Below are positions 35,215 to 44,802 of a stretch of 64,000 nucleotides of DNA, one piece after another. The DNA lies in the NCBI RefSeq assembly GCF_000307025.1, contig NC_018584.1, positions 2,797,174 to 2,861,173 of the forward strand. Direction: 5' to 3'. Both the position numbers and the translations under genes were made by a program. The stretch comes from Listeria monocytogenes ATCC 19117. GTDB lineage: Bacteria; Bacillota; Bacilli; Lactobacillales; Listeriaceae. The notes beneath the pieces were generated by a model, which was not told the origin of the DNA, searched no databases, and was given only the letters and a program-made list of their open reading frames with translations. How positions within the stretch are numbered: position 1 is the stretch's first letter; every line of letters begins with the position of its first letter.

Positions 35215-35243
35215 ATTCTATCGCATATCTGCTTAAATTACAA
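35215..35243 (-). promoter_or_regulatory. SigA promoter of serS
   Basis: TTGTAA (35243-35238) and TAGAAT (35220-35215) are 17 bases apart on the minus strand. Transcription would start about 290 bases before serS, at the head of the T-box leader. Confidence 0.75.
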
Positions 35244-35251
35244 GCAAATCT

Positions 35252-35671
35252 TTAACCGATTAAATCGAGCGTGTCTGGACCGTCATCATCAGAATTCAAT
35301 ATTCTAATTTGTTCAGGTACAATTTTTATAACGACAAAGGACGGTGAATCTTCGCCTTGGAACCATTCTTTAGAAATGTTTTCCCAAATGCGTTCTTTGA
35401 TTGATTCATCTTCTTCAAGAGAAGCCAAACCATTAATTTCTAAAAACGCAGACCCTAGGCTTTCGTAACCAATTAAAACGGATACATGTGGGTTTCTACG
35501 TACTTCTTCTGTCTTTGGTAATTCTTTGCCAGACGGTGTGTAAAGGGTTAAACCATCGTGCAGAAACGTCATATATCTAGCATGAGGATAGTCTCCTTGT
35601 ACGGATGTTAATACACCCACTTGATGTTGTTCCAAAATGGCAAGAATCTTATCTTCTAGTTCATTTTTCAT
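35252..35671 (-). CDS. Pyridoxamine-5'-phosphate-oxidase-fold general stress protein
   Basis: A 139-residue protein of the split-barrel FMN-binding group called general stress protein 26: KILAILEQHQVGVLTSVQGDYPHARYMTFLHDGLTLYTPSGKELPK then VSVLIGYES. Probably a flavin-dependent oxidoreductase of unknown substrate. I use ATG 35671, since the in-frame GTG 35680 lies on the Shine-Dalgarno. The Listeria homologue is, from memory, SigB-dependent. A weak GTTTAA...GGAAAG pair upstream (about 35732-35704) is the only SigB-like signal I see. Confidence 0.82.
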   Translation of the reverse strand: MKNELEDKILAILEQHQVGVLTSVQGDYPHARYMTFLHDGLTLYTPSGKELPKTEEVRRNPHVSVLIGYESLGSAFLEINGLASLEEDESIKERIWENISKEWFQGEDSPSFVVIKIVPEQIRILNSDDDGPDTLDLIG

Positions 35672-35800
35672 CTCAAACACCTTCCTTTGGTTATTTAGTG
35701 TACCTTTCCACTCGGCTCCCGGCTTTAAACATTCGGGCTTGTTATCTCTCTAGCTATTTGCTATAAAAGAGTATAACCGTTTTAACTAGGGGGATTTAAA

Positions 35801-36373
35801 GTGATTTTAATCATCGACCATAATGATTCATTTACATATAATTTATACCAATATTTTTTAGAGCTTCAAGAGGAGGTACAGGTTGTTTCTGCTACTAATT
35901 TTTCGCTTGAAATATTTCAACAACTCGTTCCCGAAATGGTAGTTCTATCACCAGGGCCAGGTTCACCGGAAGACTTCCCTGTAAGTTTGGCACTACTAGG
36001 TAAAATTCAAGTTCCTATTCTTGGCATTTGCCTCGGTCATCAAATGATTGCTCATTTTTTCGGGGCAAAAGTGGTGCCGGCAAAAGTCCCGGTTCACGGA
36101 AAAACAAGTATCATTTCGCATACTGGGGAAGGGTTGTTTGCAGAGCTTGCACCAAAGTTCCAAGTAACGCGCTACCATTCTTTAGTTATTGATCCTGCCA
36201 CAGTTCCCGCTAATTTAAAAGTAACCGCACTGACAGAAGACGGCGTTATAATGGGACTAGCTCACGTATCAAAACCGATTCACAGCGTCCAGTTCCACCC
36301 AGAAGCAATCCTATCTGAAAACGGACATGCAATACTTGAAAACTTTATACGATTAGGGAGAAATGTTAAATGA
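35801..36373 (+). CDS. pabA: Aminodeoxychorismate synthase, glutamine amidotransferase component
   Basis: Releases ammonia from glutamine for PabB in p-aminobenzoate (folate) synthesis. A class I amidotransferase of 190 residues: DHNDSFTYNLYQYF at the start, oxyanion PGPGSPED, nucleophile Cys in GICLGHQMIAHFFG (about residue 78) and the His/Glu pair in SVQFHPEAI. It could serve anthranilate synthase as well, but its partner here is the fused PabB-PabC. GTG start 35801 follows AGGGGG. The ATGA overlap with the next gene indicates coupling. Confidence 0.92.
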   Translation: MILIIDHNDSFTYNLYQYFLELQEEVQVVSATNFSLEIFQQLVPEMVVLSPGPGSPEDFPVSLALLGKIQVPILGICLGHQMIAHFFGAKVVPAKVPVHGKTSIISHTGEGLFAELAPKFQVTRYHSLVIDPATVPANLKVTALTEDGVIMGLAHVSKPIHSVQFHPEAILSENGHAILENFIRLGRNVK

Positions 36374-38076
36374 GCTTATTACGATTTGATTTTGAAGGCG
36401 ACACAAAAATTTTTGAAAATCCACTGTATGAACTAGTTACGCATGATTTAGCAGAAGTTCTTCCTATAATGAAAGCAGCCGAAGAAGCCCAAAAATCAGG
36501 AAAATACGTCGCCGGTTTTGTCAGTTATGAGGCCGCGCCTGCTTTTCGAAGTAATTTAAAAACAAAAAAACCGAGCGGAAACATGCCCCTCGTCTGGTTT
36601 GGCGTATACGATAATTTTAACGTTACAGCTACCGAAACACCAGATTCCTCGCCGCTCTCTTTTAAAATGAATACTAGTTTCCCTGAATACGCCGAGAAAA
36701 TAGAGCAAATCAAAGCTGAAATTGCAGCTGGAAATACTTACCAAATAAACTACACCGTGCGACTTCAAAGTGATGTGCCAAACAGCTTTTCTTCTCAAGC
36801 GACTTATGAAACGTTACAGCAGATTGGAAAGGCGAATTACACCGCCCTACTTTCAACCAGTGACTTTGAGATTATCTCGGCTTCACCCGAGCTCTTTTTT
36901 AAATGGAAGGAAAATCTTCTAACGACACGCCCGATGAAAGGTACTATTCGCCGCGGAATAACGGAGCAAGCGGACTTAGAAGCACATGATTGGCTAAAAA
37001 ACGATCCTAAAAACCGTGCAGAAAATGTGATGATTGTCGATTTACTACGGAACGACCTTGGGATGATTGCTGTACCCGGGAGTGTCAAGGTTCCTAAGTT
37101 AATGACGCTAGAACCTTACCCAACTGTTTGGCAAATGACTTCAACCGTTACAGCAGAAACACCTCCTGAGACTGATTTAACAGCTGTTTTTAAAGCACTC
37201 TTCCCATGTGGCTCAATAACTGGTGCGCCTAAAGTACGAACAATGGAAATTATTTCAGAACTAGAAGATTCTCCTCGTGGTGTTTACTGCGGAGCAATTG
37301 GCTTTTTAGAACCTAACGGAAATGCGATTTTCAATGTACCGATTCGTACTATTGCTATCGCAGACAACAAGGCAACTTATGGTGTTGGTGGCGGTATCGT
37401 CTGGGATTCGGAAGCCGCTAGCGAATTTTCCGAAATCCACGCAAAATCAGCTATTTTAGAAAAGACGACAAAATTTTCTTTAATTGAATGTTTGCGAATT
37501 GAAAATGGTGAGCTTTTCCGAACCGAATATCATTTAAAACGACTACAAACAAGCGCAGACTTTTTCGGTATTCCTTTTAATAGGGAAGAAACAGAGAAAC
37601 TATGGACCAAAACTGCGCAAAAAAATACGACCGACACATACAAAATGCGCTTTTTATTACATCCTGATGGCGCACATGATCTAGAACTAACAAGAATTGA
37701 TACAAAAAACAAGCGACTAACAGCGCAACTTGCTGATAAACCAGTCCCTTCGAATGATTTATTTCTCTATCATAAAACGACTCATCGAAAGGTCTATGAA
37801 AACTTAAAAAATACTCAAACCGAGGAAACACTACTTTGGAATGAACGGGGTGAACTGACAGAATTTATTAACGGGAATATAGTTCTAGGTATAAATGGCT
37901 GTTTTTTCACGCCACCAGTAACTTCAGGTCTTCTTTCAGGGACAATGAGAGCAGAACTATTAGCTAAAAATAAGATTTCCGAGAAAACACTAGCAAAAAA
38001 AGACCTTTTAGAAGCGGACTATGTGTGGTTAATTAATAGCGTAAGAGGATTTATAGAAGTAGAAATCAAACAATAA
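36370..38076 (+). CDS. pabB: PabB-PabC fusion: aminodeoxychorismate synthase component I plus lyase
   Basis: A bifunctional folate-pathway enzyme of 568 residues. Residues about 90-355 form the chorismate-binding domain (TRPMKGTIRRG, FPCGSITGAPKVRTMEIISELE, GVGGGIVWDSEA), which makes 4-amino-4-deoxychorismate. Residues about 375-568 form a PLP-dependent class IV lyase (ECLRIENGELFRTEYHLKRL; LWNERGELTEFINGNIVL), which releases pyruvate to give p-aminobenzoate. The PabB part is shorter at its N-terminus than E. coli PabB. It overlaps pabA by 4 bases. Confidence 0.92.
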   Translation: MSLLRFDFEGDTKIFENPLYELVTHDLAEVLPIMKAAEEAQKSGKYVAGFVSYEAAPAFRSNLKTKKPSGNMPLVWFGVYDNFNVTATETPDSSPLSFKMNTSFPEYAEKIEQIKAEIAAGNTYQINYTVRLQSDVPNSFSSQATYETLQQIGKANYTALLSTSDFEIISASPELFFKWKENLLTTRPMKGTIRRGITEQADLEAHDWLKNDPKNRAENVMIVDLLRNDLGMIAVPGSVKVPKLMTLEPYPTVWQMTSTVTAETPPETDLTAVFKALFPCGSITGAPKVRTMEIISELEDSPRGVYCGAIGFLEPNGNAIFNVPIRTIAIADNKATYGVGGGIVWDSEAASEFSEIHAKSAILEKTTKFSLIECLRIENGELFRTEYHLKRLQTSADFFGIPFNREETEKLWTKTAQKNTTDTYKMRFLLHPDGAHDLELTRIDTKNKRLTAQLADKPVPSNDLFLYHKTTHRKVYENLKNTQTEETLLWNERGELTEFINGNIVLGINGCFFTPPVTSGLLSGTMRAELLAKNKISEKTLAKKDLLEADYVWLINSVRGFIEVEIKQ

Positions 38077-38148
38077 AAGAATAGAAATTTCACAATTTAA
38101 AAATGAAATAATTTGTCAAATTCGCCATATTTTCGCCACATTTATAAT

Positions 38149-38192
38149 TTGTGAAAAAATTACTTGCAAATTTTCACAATCTATATTAGAAT
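38149..38192 (+). promoter_or_regulatory. Promoter of the ABC exporter pair with overlapping inverted repeat
   Basis: TTGCAA (38164-38169), a 17-base spacer and TAGAAT (38187-38192) make a strong SigA promoter. A perfect 9-bp inverted repeat TTGTGAAAA / TTTTCACAA (38149-38157 and 38171-38179) straddles the -35. The half-sites resemble Rex/CRP-type TTGTGA, but the 13-base spacing does not fit either protein. Confidence 0.6.
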
Positions 38193-38237
38193 ATGTGTTC
38201 GCACGTTTTTATTTCCGTTTTCCAAGGGAGGAAAATC

Positions 38238-39959
38238 ATGAAAGTATTGTTTCACCATCTAAAAAAATACAAGCTACAAGCGACACTATCTACACTGTTT
38301 GTAGTAGTCATGGTTATCTCACAACTATGGCAACCAAAGTTACTTCAGCAAGTCCTAGACGCCATCATGAAAGATGATATGGATGAAATCTCATCCATCG
38401 GCGCACTTTTAATCGGTATTGCCGCAGTCGGCCTTATCGCCGGGATCCTAAACACAATACTTTCAGCCAAAGTCGCTCAAGGCGTCGGTGCAGATATTCG
38501 TGAATCTAGTTTCCGTAAAATCCAAACATTTTCATTCAGCAACATCGAAAAACTTTCGACAGGTAATCTAGTTGTTCGACAAACAAACGACATTACCCAA
38601 GTTCAAAACTTAGTGATGCTTTCACTACAATCGCTTACGAGAATTCCGATTATGTTCATCGGGGCTTTTATTTTAGCGATGTTTACTTTACCTGAATTAT
38701 GGTGGGTAATTATTGTACTCGTTGTTCTTGTTGTTCTGATTGTTGTATTCACATTCGGGTCTATGGGTAAACATTTTGCCATTATTCAGAAGTTAATTGA
38801 CCGAGTGAATTCTATTGCAAAAGAAAACCTTGCTGGCATGCGCGTAGTTAAATCTTTCGTGCAAGAAGATAATGAAATCAGTCGCTTTACAACTGTCAGT
38901 GACAAATTAACTCGCCACACAATCATCGTTGGAACGCTTTTCTCTGTAATGATTCCTGCATTTATGCTCGTTTCTAACTTAGCAATTGTTGTTTCTATTT
39001 TCTTTGTAGGCGATATGGCTGCAGATAATCCTGAAGTTATCGGAGCTATCGCATCATTCATGAACTACTTAATGCAAATTATGATGGCAATTATTATTGG
39101 TGGTATGCTGATGATGATGGCTTCTCGTGCGCTTATTTCTTTGAAGCGTATTACCGAAGTTCTGGAAACAGAACCAGATATTACTTACAATGAAAGCGCA
39201 CCAGAACAAGATTTAGAAGGTACAGTTGAGTTCCGTAATGTTAGTTTCAAATACGACGGTGACGATACGCCTGCTCTGGAAGATATTTCATTCAAAGCAA
39301 GTGTTGGTGAAATGGTCGGTATTGTTGGTGCAACAGGTTCTGGTAAATCCACTCTTGCCCAACTAATCCCCCGACTTTACGACCCAACGGAAGGTGAAGT
39401 TATTATCGGCGGAACGAACCTAAAAGATATCAACAAAAAAACGCTTCGCAGCACTGTTTCCTTCGTGCTCCAACGCGCAATTCTTTTCTCCGGAACCATT
39501 GCAGACAATTTACGTCATGGTAAAAAAGATGCAACTACCGAAGAAATGGAACACGCAAGTAAGATAGCACAAGCGAAAGAGTTTATCGACAAGCAAGCAA
39601 AACTATATGATGCACCTGTTTCCGAACGTGGAAACAACTTCTCTGGTGGACAAAAACAACGTCTTTCGATTACACGTGGCGTTATCGGTTCTCCGAAAGT
39701 CCTAATCCTCGATGACAGCACAAGCGCGCTTGATGCAAAATCCGAGAAATTAGTGAAAGAAGCGCTGAATAAAGAGCTAGACGACACAACGACTTTCATC
39801 ATTGCACAAAAAATCTCTTCTGTTATTCAAGCAGATAAAATTCTCGTGTTAGATAAAGGTAAACTCGTTGGCGTCGGTTCCCATAAAGAACTACTGAAAG
39901 AAAATGCAACCTACCGTGAAATTTACGACACTCAAAAAGGCAAGGAGGTAACCGCATAA
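38238..39959 (+). CDS. ABC exporter half-transporter, subunit A
   Basis: The protein has 573 residues: a six-helix exporter domain (about 1-320), then an ATPase domain with Walker [10 protein letters not shown], signature [14 protein letters not shown], and Walker [13 protein letters not shown]. Asp replaces the catalytic Glu after Walker B, and the H-loop reads IIAQKISSV, with Gln in place of His. This is the degenerate site expected of one half of a heterodimeric exporter (LmrC/BmrC-like). ATG 38238 has GGGAGG upstream. The stop and next start share a base. Confidence 0.87.
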   Translation: MKVLFHHLKKYKLQATLSTLFVVVMVISQLWQPKLLQQVLDAIMKDDMDEISSIGALLIGIAAVGLIAGILNTILSAKVAQGVGADIRESSFRKIQTFSFSNIEKLSTGNLVVRQTNDITQVQNLVMLSLQSLTRIPIMFIGAFILAMFTLPELWWVIIVLVVLVVLIVVFTFGSMGKHFAIIQKLIDRVNSIAKENLAGMRVVKSFVQEDNEISRFTTVSDKLTRHTIIVGTLFSVMIPAFMLVSNLAIVVSIFFVGDMAADNPEVIGAIASFMNYLMQIMMAIIIGGMLMMMASRALISLKRITEVLETEPDITYNESAPEQDLEGTVEFRNVSFKYDGDDTPALEDISFKASVGEMVGIVGATGSGKSTLAQLIPRLYDPTEGEVIIGGTNLKDINKKTLRSTVSFVLQRAILFSGTIADNLRHGKKDATTEEMEHASKIAQAKEFIDKQAKLYDAPVSERGNNFSGGQKQRLSITRGVIGSPKVLILDDSTSALDAKSEKLVKEALNKELDDTTTFIIAQKISSVIQADKILVLDKGKLVGVGSHKELLKENATYREIYDTQKGKEVTA

Positions 39960-41731
39960 TGAAAGAGTTCAAACAAATTAGTCGCTTTTTCTGGCACTAT
40001 CTGCGGGGTTATAAGCCTCAACTTTTTGTCATTTTAATTGCTGTAGTTTTTGCGACATACCTTCAAGTAAAAGCACCACAATATATTGGTAACGCCGTTC
40101 AAGAACTTGGAGATTACGTTGTTAATTTAATGCAAACGGGTGTTGATGACAAGAGTGACTTCATCCATATCATTTGGATGCTGATTCTCTGCTACGTACT
40201 CCTCGCTGCTGCCACTTTTATCCAAAGTATCATTATGACAGGGGTAGCTGGTAAATCGACGAACAGAATGCGTATAGGACTTTTCCGCAAGATGGAAAAA
40301 CTATCAATCCGTTTCTTCGATAGCCGCAATGATGGCGAAATGCTTAGTCGTTTCACTAGTGACTTAGATAATATTTCCAACACACTAAACCAAGCATTGA
40401 TCCAAGTACTATCCAACGTCGCGCTAATGATTGGTGTTATCATCATGATGTTCCAACAAAACGTGGAACTAGCCTTCGTTACTCTAATATCTGCTCCATT
40501 TGCGATTATTATTGCGACAGTGATTATTCGAAAAGCCCGCAAATTCGTTGATATTCAACAAGATGAACTAGGCGTACTTAACGGCTACATTGACGAAAAA
40601 ATCTCTGGTCAAAAAATTATTATCACAAATGGCTTAGAAGAAGAAACAATTGACGGCTTTGTTAAACAAAACAATATCGTTAAAAACGCCACTTACAAAG
40701 GTCAAGTTTACTCCGGTTTACTTTTCCCAATGATGCAAGGTATTTCCCTATTAAATACAGCTATCGTTATCTTCTTCGGTGGATGGTTAGCTCTAAACGG
40801 CGACCTTGAACGCACAGCCGCTCTTGGTTTAATCGTTATGTTCGTTCAATATTCACAACAATTCTATATGCCACTTACACAAATTTCGTCCCAGTACAGC
40901 TTGCTACAACTAGCAATCACTGGTGCGCGCCGTGTTAGTGAAGTATTTGCAGAGGAAGAAGAAGTAGAACGCGAAAACTTACAAACAATTGATGGTATTA
41001 ATAAAGGTGTCAAACTAGATCACGTAGATTTTGCTTATGACCCTGCAAAACCAGTTCTAAAAGACGTTTCGATTGATGTAAGTAAAGGTAAAATGGTTGC
41101 TCTTGTCGGTCCAACTGGCTCTGGTAAAACAACTGTTATGAACCTTCTTAATCGCTTCTATAATGTCGATGGTGGCGCGATTCTCTTTGATGATATCGAC
41201 ATCCGCGATATTCGCCTAGATTCCCTTCGTAAACAAGTCGGTATCGTGCTACAAGATTCCGTGCTATTCACAGGAACCATTCGTGATAACATTGTTTTCG
41301 GTAAGCCGGAAGCAAGCGACGACGAAGTAATCAACGCTGCAAAACAAGCTAACATCCACGACTTCATTATGAACCTAGAAAAAGGTTATGAAACAGAAAT
41401 CAGTGATGAAAACAATATTTTCAGCGTTGGTCAAAAGCAGCTTATGAGTATTGCGAGAACTATTATTACAAATCCGTCTCTTCTAATTCTAGATGAAGCG
41501 ACAAGTAATGTAGATACCGTAACCGAAAGCCGCATCCAAAAAGCTATGGACAACGTAATCTCTGGCCGAACTAGCTTCGTCATTGCCCACCGTTTAAAAA
41601 CCATCCTCGATGCCGACCATATCGTCGTGCTACATCAAGGTGAAGTGATTGAACAAGGTAACCATGATGAGCTGATGAAGGCGGAAGGATTTTATTCTGA
41701 GCTTTATCATAATCAGTTTGTTATTGAATAA
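39959..41731 (+). CDS. ABC exporter half-transporter, subunit B
   Basis: The protein has 590 residues: an exporter membrane domain (about 1-335), then an ATPase with Walker [10 protein letters not shown], Walker [13 protein letters not shown] and H-loop IAHRLKT intact. Its signature reads [10 protein letters not shown] rather than SGGQ. It complements the partner's defective Walker B/H-loop, so the pair forms one competent and one degenerate ATP site, the usual heterodimer asymmetry. The start overlaps the previous stop by one base with GGAGG upstream. The substrate is unknown; drug or peptide efflux is typical. Confidence 0.87.
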   Translation: MKEFKQISRFFWHYLRGYKPQLFVILIAVVFATYLQVKAPQYIGNAVQELGDYVVNLMQTGVDDKSDFIHIIWMLILCYVLLAAATFIQSIIMTGVAGKSTNRMRIGLFRKMEKLSIRFFDSRNDGEMLSRFTSDLDNISNTLNQALIQVLSNVALMIGVIIMMFQQNVELAFVTLISAPFAIIIATVIIRKARKFVDIQQDELGVLNGYIDEKISGQKIIITNGLEEETIDGFVKQNNIVKNATYKGQVYSGLLFPMMQGISLLNTAIVIFFGGWLALNGDLERTAALGLIVMFVQYSQQFYMPLTQISSQYSLLQLAITGARRVSEVFAEEEEVERENLQTIDGINKGVKLDHVDFAYDPAKPVLKDVSIDVSKGKMVALVGPTGSGKTTVMNLLNRFYNVDGGAILFDDIDIRDIRLDSLRKQVGIVLQDSVLFTGTIRDNIVFGKPEASDDEVINAAKQANIHDFIMNLEKGYETEISDENNIFSVGQKQLMSIARTIITNPSLLILDEATSNVDTVTESRIQKAMDNVISGRTSFVIAHRLKTILDADHIVVLHQGEVIEQGNHDELMKAEGFYSELYHNQFVIE

Positions 41732-41787
41732 ATAATCACTCTTCCAAAGAGTGATTTATCTGGCAGGCAAAACGTTGTCTAACTAGT

Positions 41788-41838
41788 AAATTTAAAGCGA
41801 GTCCTTATCTTTTTCAAGTAAGGGCTCGCTTTAAATTT
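41788..41838 (+). terminator. Long-stem hairpin after the ABC pair
   Basis: A 20-bp stem (41788-41807 pairs with 41819-41838) contains a single G-T pair and has an 11-base T-rich loop. It ends in TTTAAATTTC rather than a long T-run. A shorter hairpin AATCACTCTT / AAGAGTGATT precedes it just after the stop codon. Probably the operon terminator; its stem is unusually long. Confidence 0.65.
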
Positions 41839-41910
41839 CAATTGCGCTAGCATCTTTTTTTTGCTATATTAAAGGATAGTAACGTCTCATATAGGGAGTG
41901 GAGAAAAAGA

Positions 41911-43764
41911 GTGTTAAATAAAAAAAGAGTTATAGTTGGGGTTTTGCTACTATTACTAAGTTTAATTTCTATTAGCTATTATTCAGAAACCTTTAAACTA
42001 ACTTTAAGCTGGTTGTTATTTGCAGTAGTTTTAACGGTTCTTTATTTTAGACAAGAGAAAAACTTTCAATTTCAATGGTCAACATTGATAACCTCACTAA
42101 TAATTAGTTTATTTTGGATGGCTTCATCATTCAATGGTGGACCATATGGCGGGAATTTTGTTTTTAATAGTATTATTTTAGCAGGAACTTTTCTTGTAAT
42201 CACTATCTTTGTTTTACTTTTATTACTTGAAATGCGAACGGAATATAAAGCAAGACCGAATCGCAAAGTAAAATGGCCATTTTTCGCACTATTTACGAGT
42301 ATTCCATTCGTGGTCTGGATGATTTCATTTCTAGCCTATTATCCAGCAAAAATGACATTTGACTCCTATTACCAATGGGGAATGGCTCACGGTATTCGCC
42401 AATATAGTCAGTGGCATCCGCTTTTACACACTTTGTGGATAGAAACAACAAGTGCGATTTACGACTCACCTTCGAGTTACATTTTTTCTCAAATAATTGT
42501 TGTTTCATTAATCGTTGGCTTTGCTATTTATACTCTTGTAAAAATGGGCGCGCATATTTGGATTGGTGTTTGTATTTCAATCGGCTATGCCATTTACCCT
42601 GCAGCAATGTTTTATTCTGCAACAGCATGGAAAGATTTTCCATTTGCAGCCTTTATATTACTTTTCACCGTTTTAATTTTAAAAATAGTACAATCTAATG
42701 GAATGTGGCTGAAAAATTGGTGGCACCTTATCGCTTTTGTTTTAGTAGCTTTTGTTTGTATAAATTTACGAAACAATGGAATGATGATTATCATCGTATC
42801 GCTTCTGTGCTTGCTTATTTTCATGAAAAACTTTCGTCTTATTATTACCGGTATTCTTGTTGGAACCTTGGGACTGAATTTTTTATTTGGTCTGGTTATG
42901 ACAAACGGGCTTAATGCGCAACCTAATCCATTAAACCAAGCGCTAGCAATTCCTTCCCAACAAATTGGGGCTACTTTTTACAATGATGGAAACTTTACTC
43001 CTGAATTAAAAGAGTATTTCACTTCCATATTACCTGAAGAAAATTGGAAAAAAGATTACAACCCTTATACTGTAGACCCAATTAAGCATGATACCAAATA
43101 CAATTCATCCGTCATTGAAGATGATTTTGGACTATACATTAAAAATTGGTTCAAACTCTTAACGGCTAATTTCGGTACTTATGTAGGGGCTTATTTAGAT
43201 CAAACAGCAGTCATTTGGCAATTCTATTCTCCAGAAAATTATAAAGTATTCTTTGATACTTCAGCGAATATTCAAGATACAAGATATGATGTGAGAGCAT
43301 TCGCCAAATTCTTCCCAGAAGGTTTATCGGAAGAAGAGATTAATAAATTAGGATATGAAGTCTATCAAAATGAATACAAAAATGCAACTGGAAAAGATGC
43401 TGTTAGCTACAATGAGTATAAGAGACGGATTGATGACTCTACTAATCCACTTATTTCAATATCTAAAGCTCCAAGTCTGAAGAAAATAACAGATAGCATT
43501 TATGCAAAAACAACAAATGAGTGGCAAAATTATTTATTAAAAGGAGCCATTCCATTAGTATTGCTCATAATAGCAATTGCTGCCGTCTGCCTCCAACGTC
43601 CTAAAAAGAAACTTCTTATTTTTGCACCTGTAGTAATGGCACTTATTACTATAGCAATCGCAATGCCAGCAACAGACTTTAGATATTCTTATAGTTTTAT
43701 TTTCACCGTGCCTATTGTCTTTTTTGCAACTAAATTAAAAAATTACAAAGAAAATCAATTTTAA
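41911..43764 (+). CDS. Polytopic membrane protein, DUF6020-like
   Basis: A protein of 617 residues with about twelve predicted membrane helices: roughly nine in the first 330 residues, then a 200-residue extracytoplasmic loop (about 335-535), then three helices. The topology and the partner glycosyltransferase recall GT-C-type enzymes that use polyprenyl-phosphate sugars, but no catalytic motif is certain. GTG 41911 follows GGAG. The gene is visibly more AT-rich than its neighbours. It ends 10 bases before the GT2 gene, so the two form an operon. Confidence 0.75.
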   Translation: MLNKKRVIVGVLLLLLSLISISYYSETFKLTLSWLLFAVVLTVLYFRQEKNFQFQWSTLITSLIISLFWMASSFNGGPYGGNFVFNSIILAGTFLVITIFVLLLLLEMRTEYKARPNRKVKWPFFALFTSIPFVVWMISFLAYYPAKMTFDSYYQWGMAHGIRQYSQWHPLLHTLWIETTSAIYDSPSSYIFSQIIVVSLIVGFAIYTLVKMGAHIWIGVCISIGYAIYPAAMFYSATAWKDFPFAAFILLFTVLILKIVQSNGMWLKNWWHLIAFVLVAFVCINLRNNGMMIIIVSLLCLLIFMKNFRLIITGILVGTLGLNFLFGLVMTNGLNAQPNPLNQALAIPSQQIGATFYNDGNFTPELKEYFTSILPEENWKKDYNPYTVDPIKHDTKYNSSVIEDDFGLYIKNWFKLLTANFGTYVGAYLDQTAVIWQFYSPENYKVFFDTSANIQDTRYDVRAFAKFFPEGLSEEEINKLGYEVYQNEYKNATGKDAVSYNEYKRRIDDSTNPLISISKAPSLKKITDSIYAKTTNEWQNYLLKGAIPLVLLIIAIAAVCLQRPKKKLLIFAPVVMALITIAIAMPATDFRYSYSFIFTVPIVFFATKLKNYKENQF

Positions 43765-43774
43765 GGAGAGAATA

Positions 43775-44722
43775 ATGGGAATTCTAAATGAGAAAGTAGC
43801 TGTACTCTTGCCTTGTTATAACGAGGAGCTTACAATTGGTAAGGTAATTGATGATTTTAAGAAAGAATTACCAAATGCGGATATTTATGTGTACGACAAT
43901 AATTCTAAAGATAAAACCTTTGAAATAGCGAAAGATCATGGTGCTATCGTTCGAAAAGAAATGCGCCAAGGTAAAGGTAATGTAGTACGTTCTATGTTCG
44001 CGGATATAGATGCTGATTACTATTTAATGGTCGATGGTGACGATACCTATCCAGCAGAATACTGCCATGAAATATTAGAGGTGCTTCGCAATAAGGAAGC
44101 TAATATGGTTATTGGTGATCGTCTGAGTAATGGTACCTACACTGAAGAAAATAAAAGAAATTTTCATGACTTTGGTAACTCACTAGTACGTAATACAATT
44201 AATCGTATCTTCAAAAGTAATTTGAGAGATATCATGACAGGCTACCGTGGCTTTGATCGTTATTTTGTTAAGACTATGCCAGTTTTAAGCCCTGGTTTTG
44301 AGATTGAAACTGAGATGAGCATTCACGCATTGGAAAATCGCTTTTTAGTGAAAGAAATTGAAATTGATTACCGTGATCGTCCAGAAGGTAGTGAATCAAA
44401 ACTAAACACTTTTTCTGATGGTTTCAAAGTAATTATGACGATTGTAAGATTATTTAAAAATAGTCGTCCGTTTTTATTTTTCAATTTATTAGCCTCTTTG
44501 TTTGTGCTTGTAGGAGTTCTAGTTGGTTTGCCAGTCATAATTCAGTTTGCTCAAATTGGCTTGGTACTAAAATTTCCGAGTGCATTACTTGCAACTGGTT
44601 TAATCATAATGGGTATGCTGTTCTTCATTTGTGGATTAATCCTTGATACGATAGCTCATAGAAGCAGACAAAGCTACTTCTTAGAACTTGTTAAATACCG
44701 CGAAAGAAATCCATTGAACTAA
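43775..44722 (+). CDS. Family 2 glycosyltransferase, polyprenyl-phosphate sugar transferase type
   Basis: The protein has 315 residues. The catalytic GT-A domain (about 1-225) has VLLPCYNEELTIGKVI, the metal-binding VDGDDTYP and MTGYRGFDRYFV. Two C-terminal helices (about 235-300) anchor it to the membrane. This is the layout of DPM1/GtrB-like enzymes that load a sugar on a polyprenyl phosphate. AAGGAG precedes ATG 43775. It is paired with the upstream membrane protein, which would then transfer the sugar outside the membrane (inference). The acceptor is unknown. Confidence 0.85.
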   Translation: MGILNEKVAVLLPCYNEELTIGKVIDDFKKELPNADIYVYDNNSKDKTFEIAKDHGAIVRKEMRQGKGNVVRSMFADIDADYYLMVDGDDTYPAEYCHEILEVLRNKEANMVIGDRLSNGTYTEENKRNFHDFGNSLVRNTINRIFKSNLRDIMTGYRGFDRYFVKTMPVLSPGFEIETEMSIHALENRFLVKEIEIDYRDRPEGSESKLNTFSDGFKVIMTIVRLFKNSRPFLFFNLLASLFVLVGVLVGLPVIIQFAQIGLVLKFPSALLATGLIIMGMLFFICGLILDTIAHRSRQSYFLELVKYRERNPLN

Positions 44723-44730
44723 AGTTAGCC

Positions 44731-44774
44731 AATAAAAGAGTCGATTTCCTAATTCAGGAAATCGACTCTTTTAT
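44731..44774. terminator. Bidirectional terminator between GT2 and dacA
   Basis: The 20-bp perfect stem AATAAAAGAGTCGATTTCCT and its complement has a 4-base loop. It serves the GT2 gene (ends 44722) and the convergent dacA (ends 44803). Confidence 0.9.
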
Positions 44775-44802
44775 TTATATCGGTACTACAATTGTTCTAC
44801 TG

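Noticed and set aside
41730..41756. Short hairpin AATCACTCTT/AAGAGTGATT as the main terminator of the ABC pair
   Set aside because: It is followed by TTATCTGG with no T-run; the larger hairpin at 41788-41838 is the better terminator candidate.
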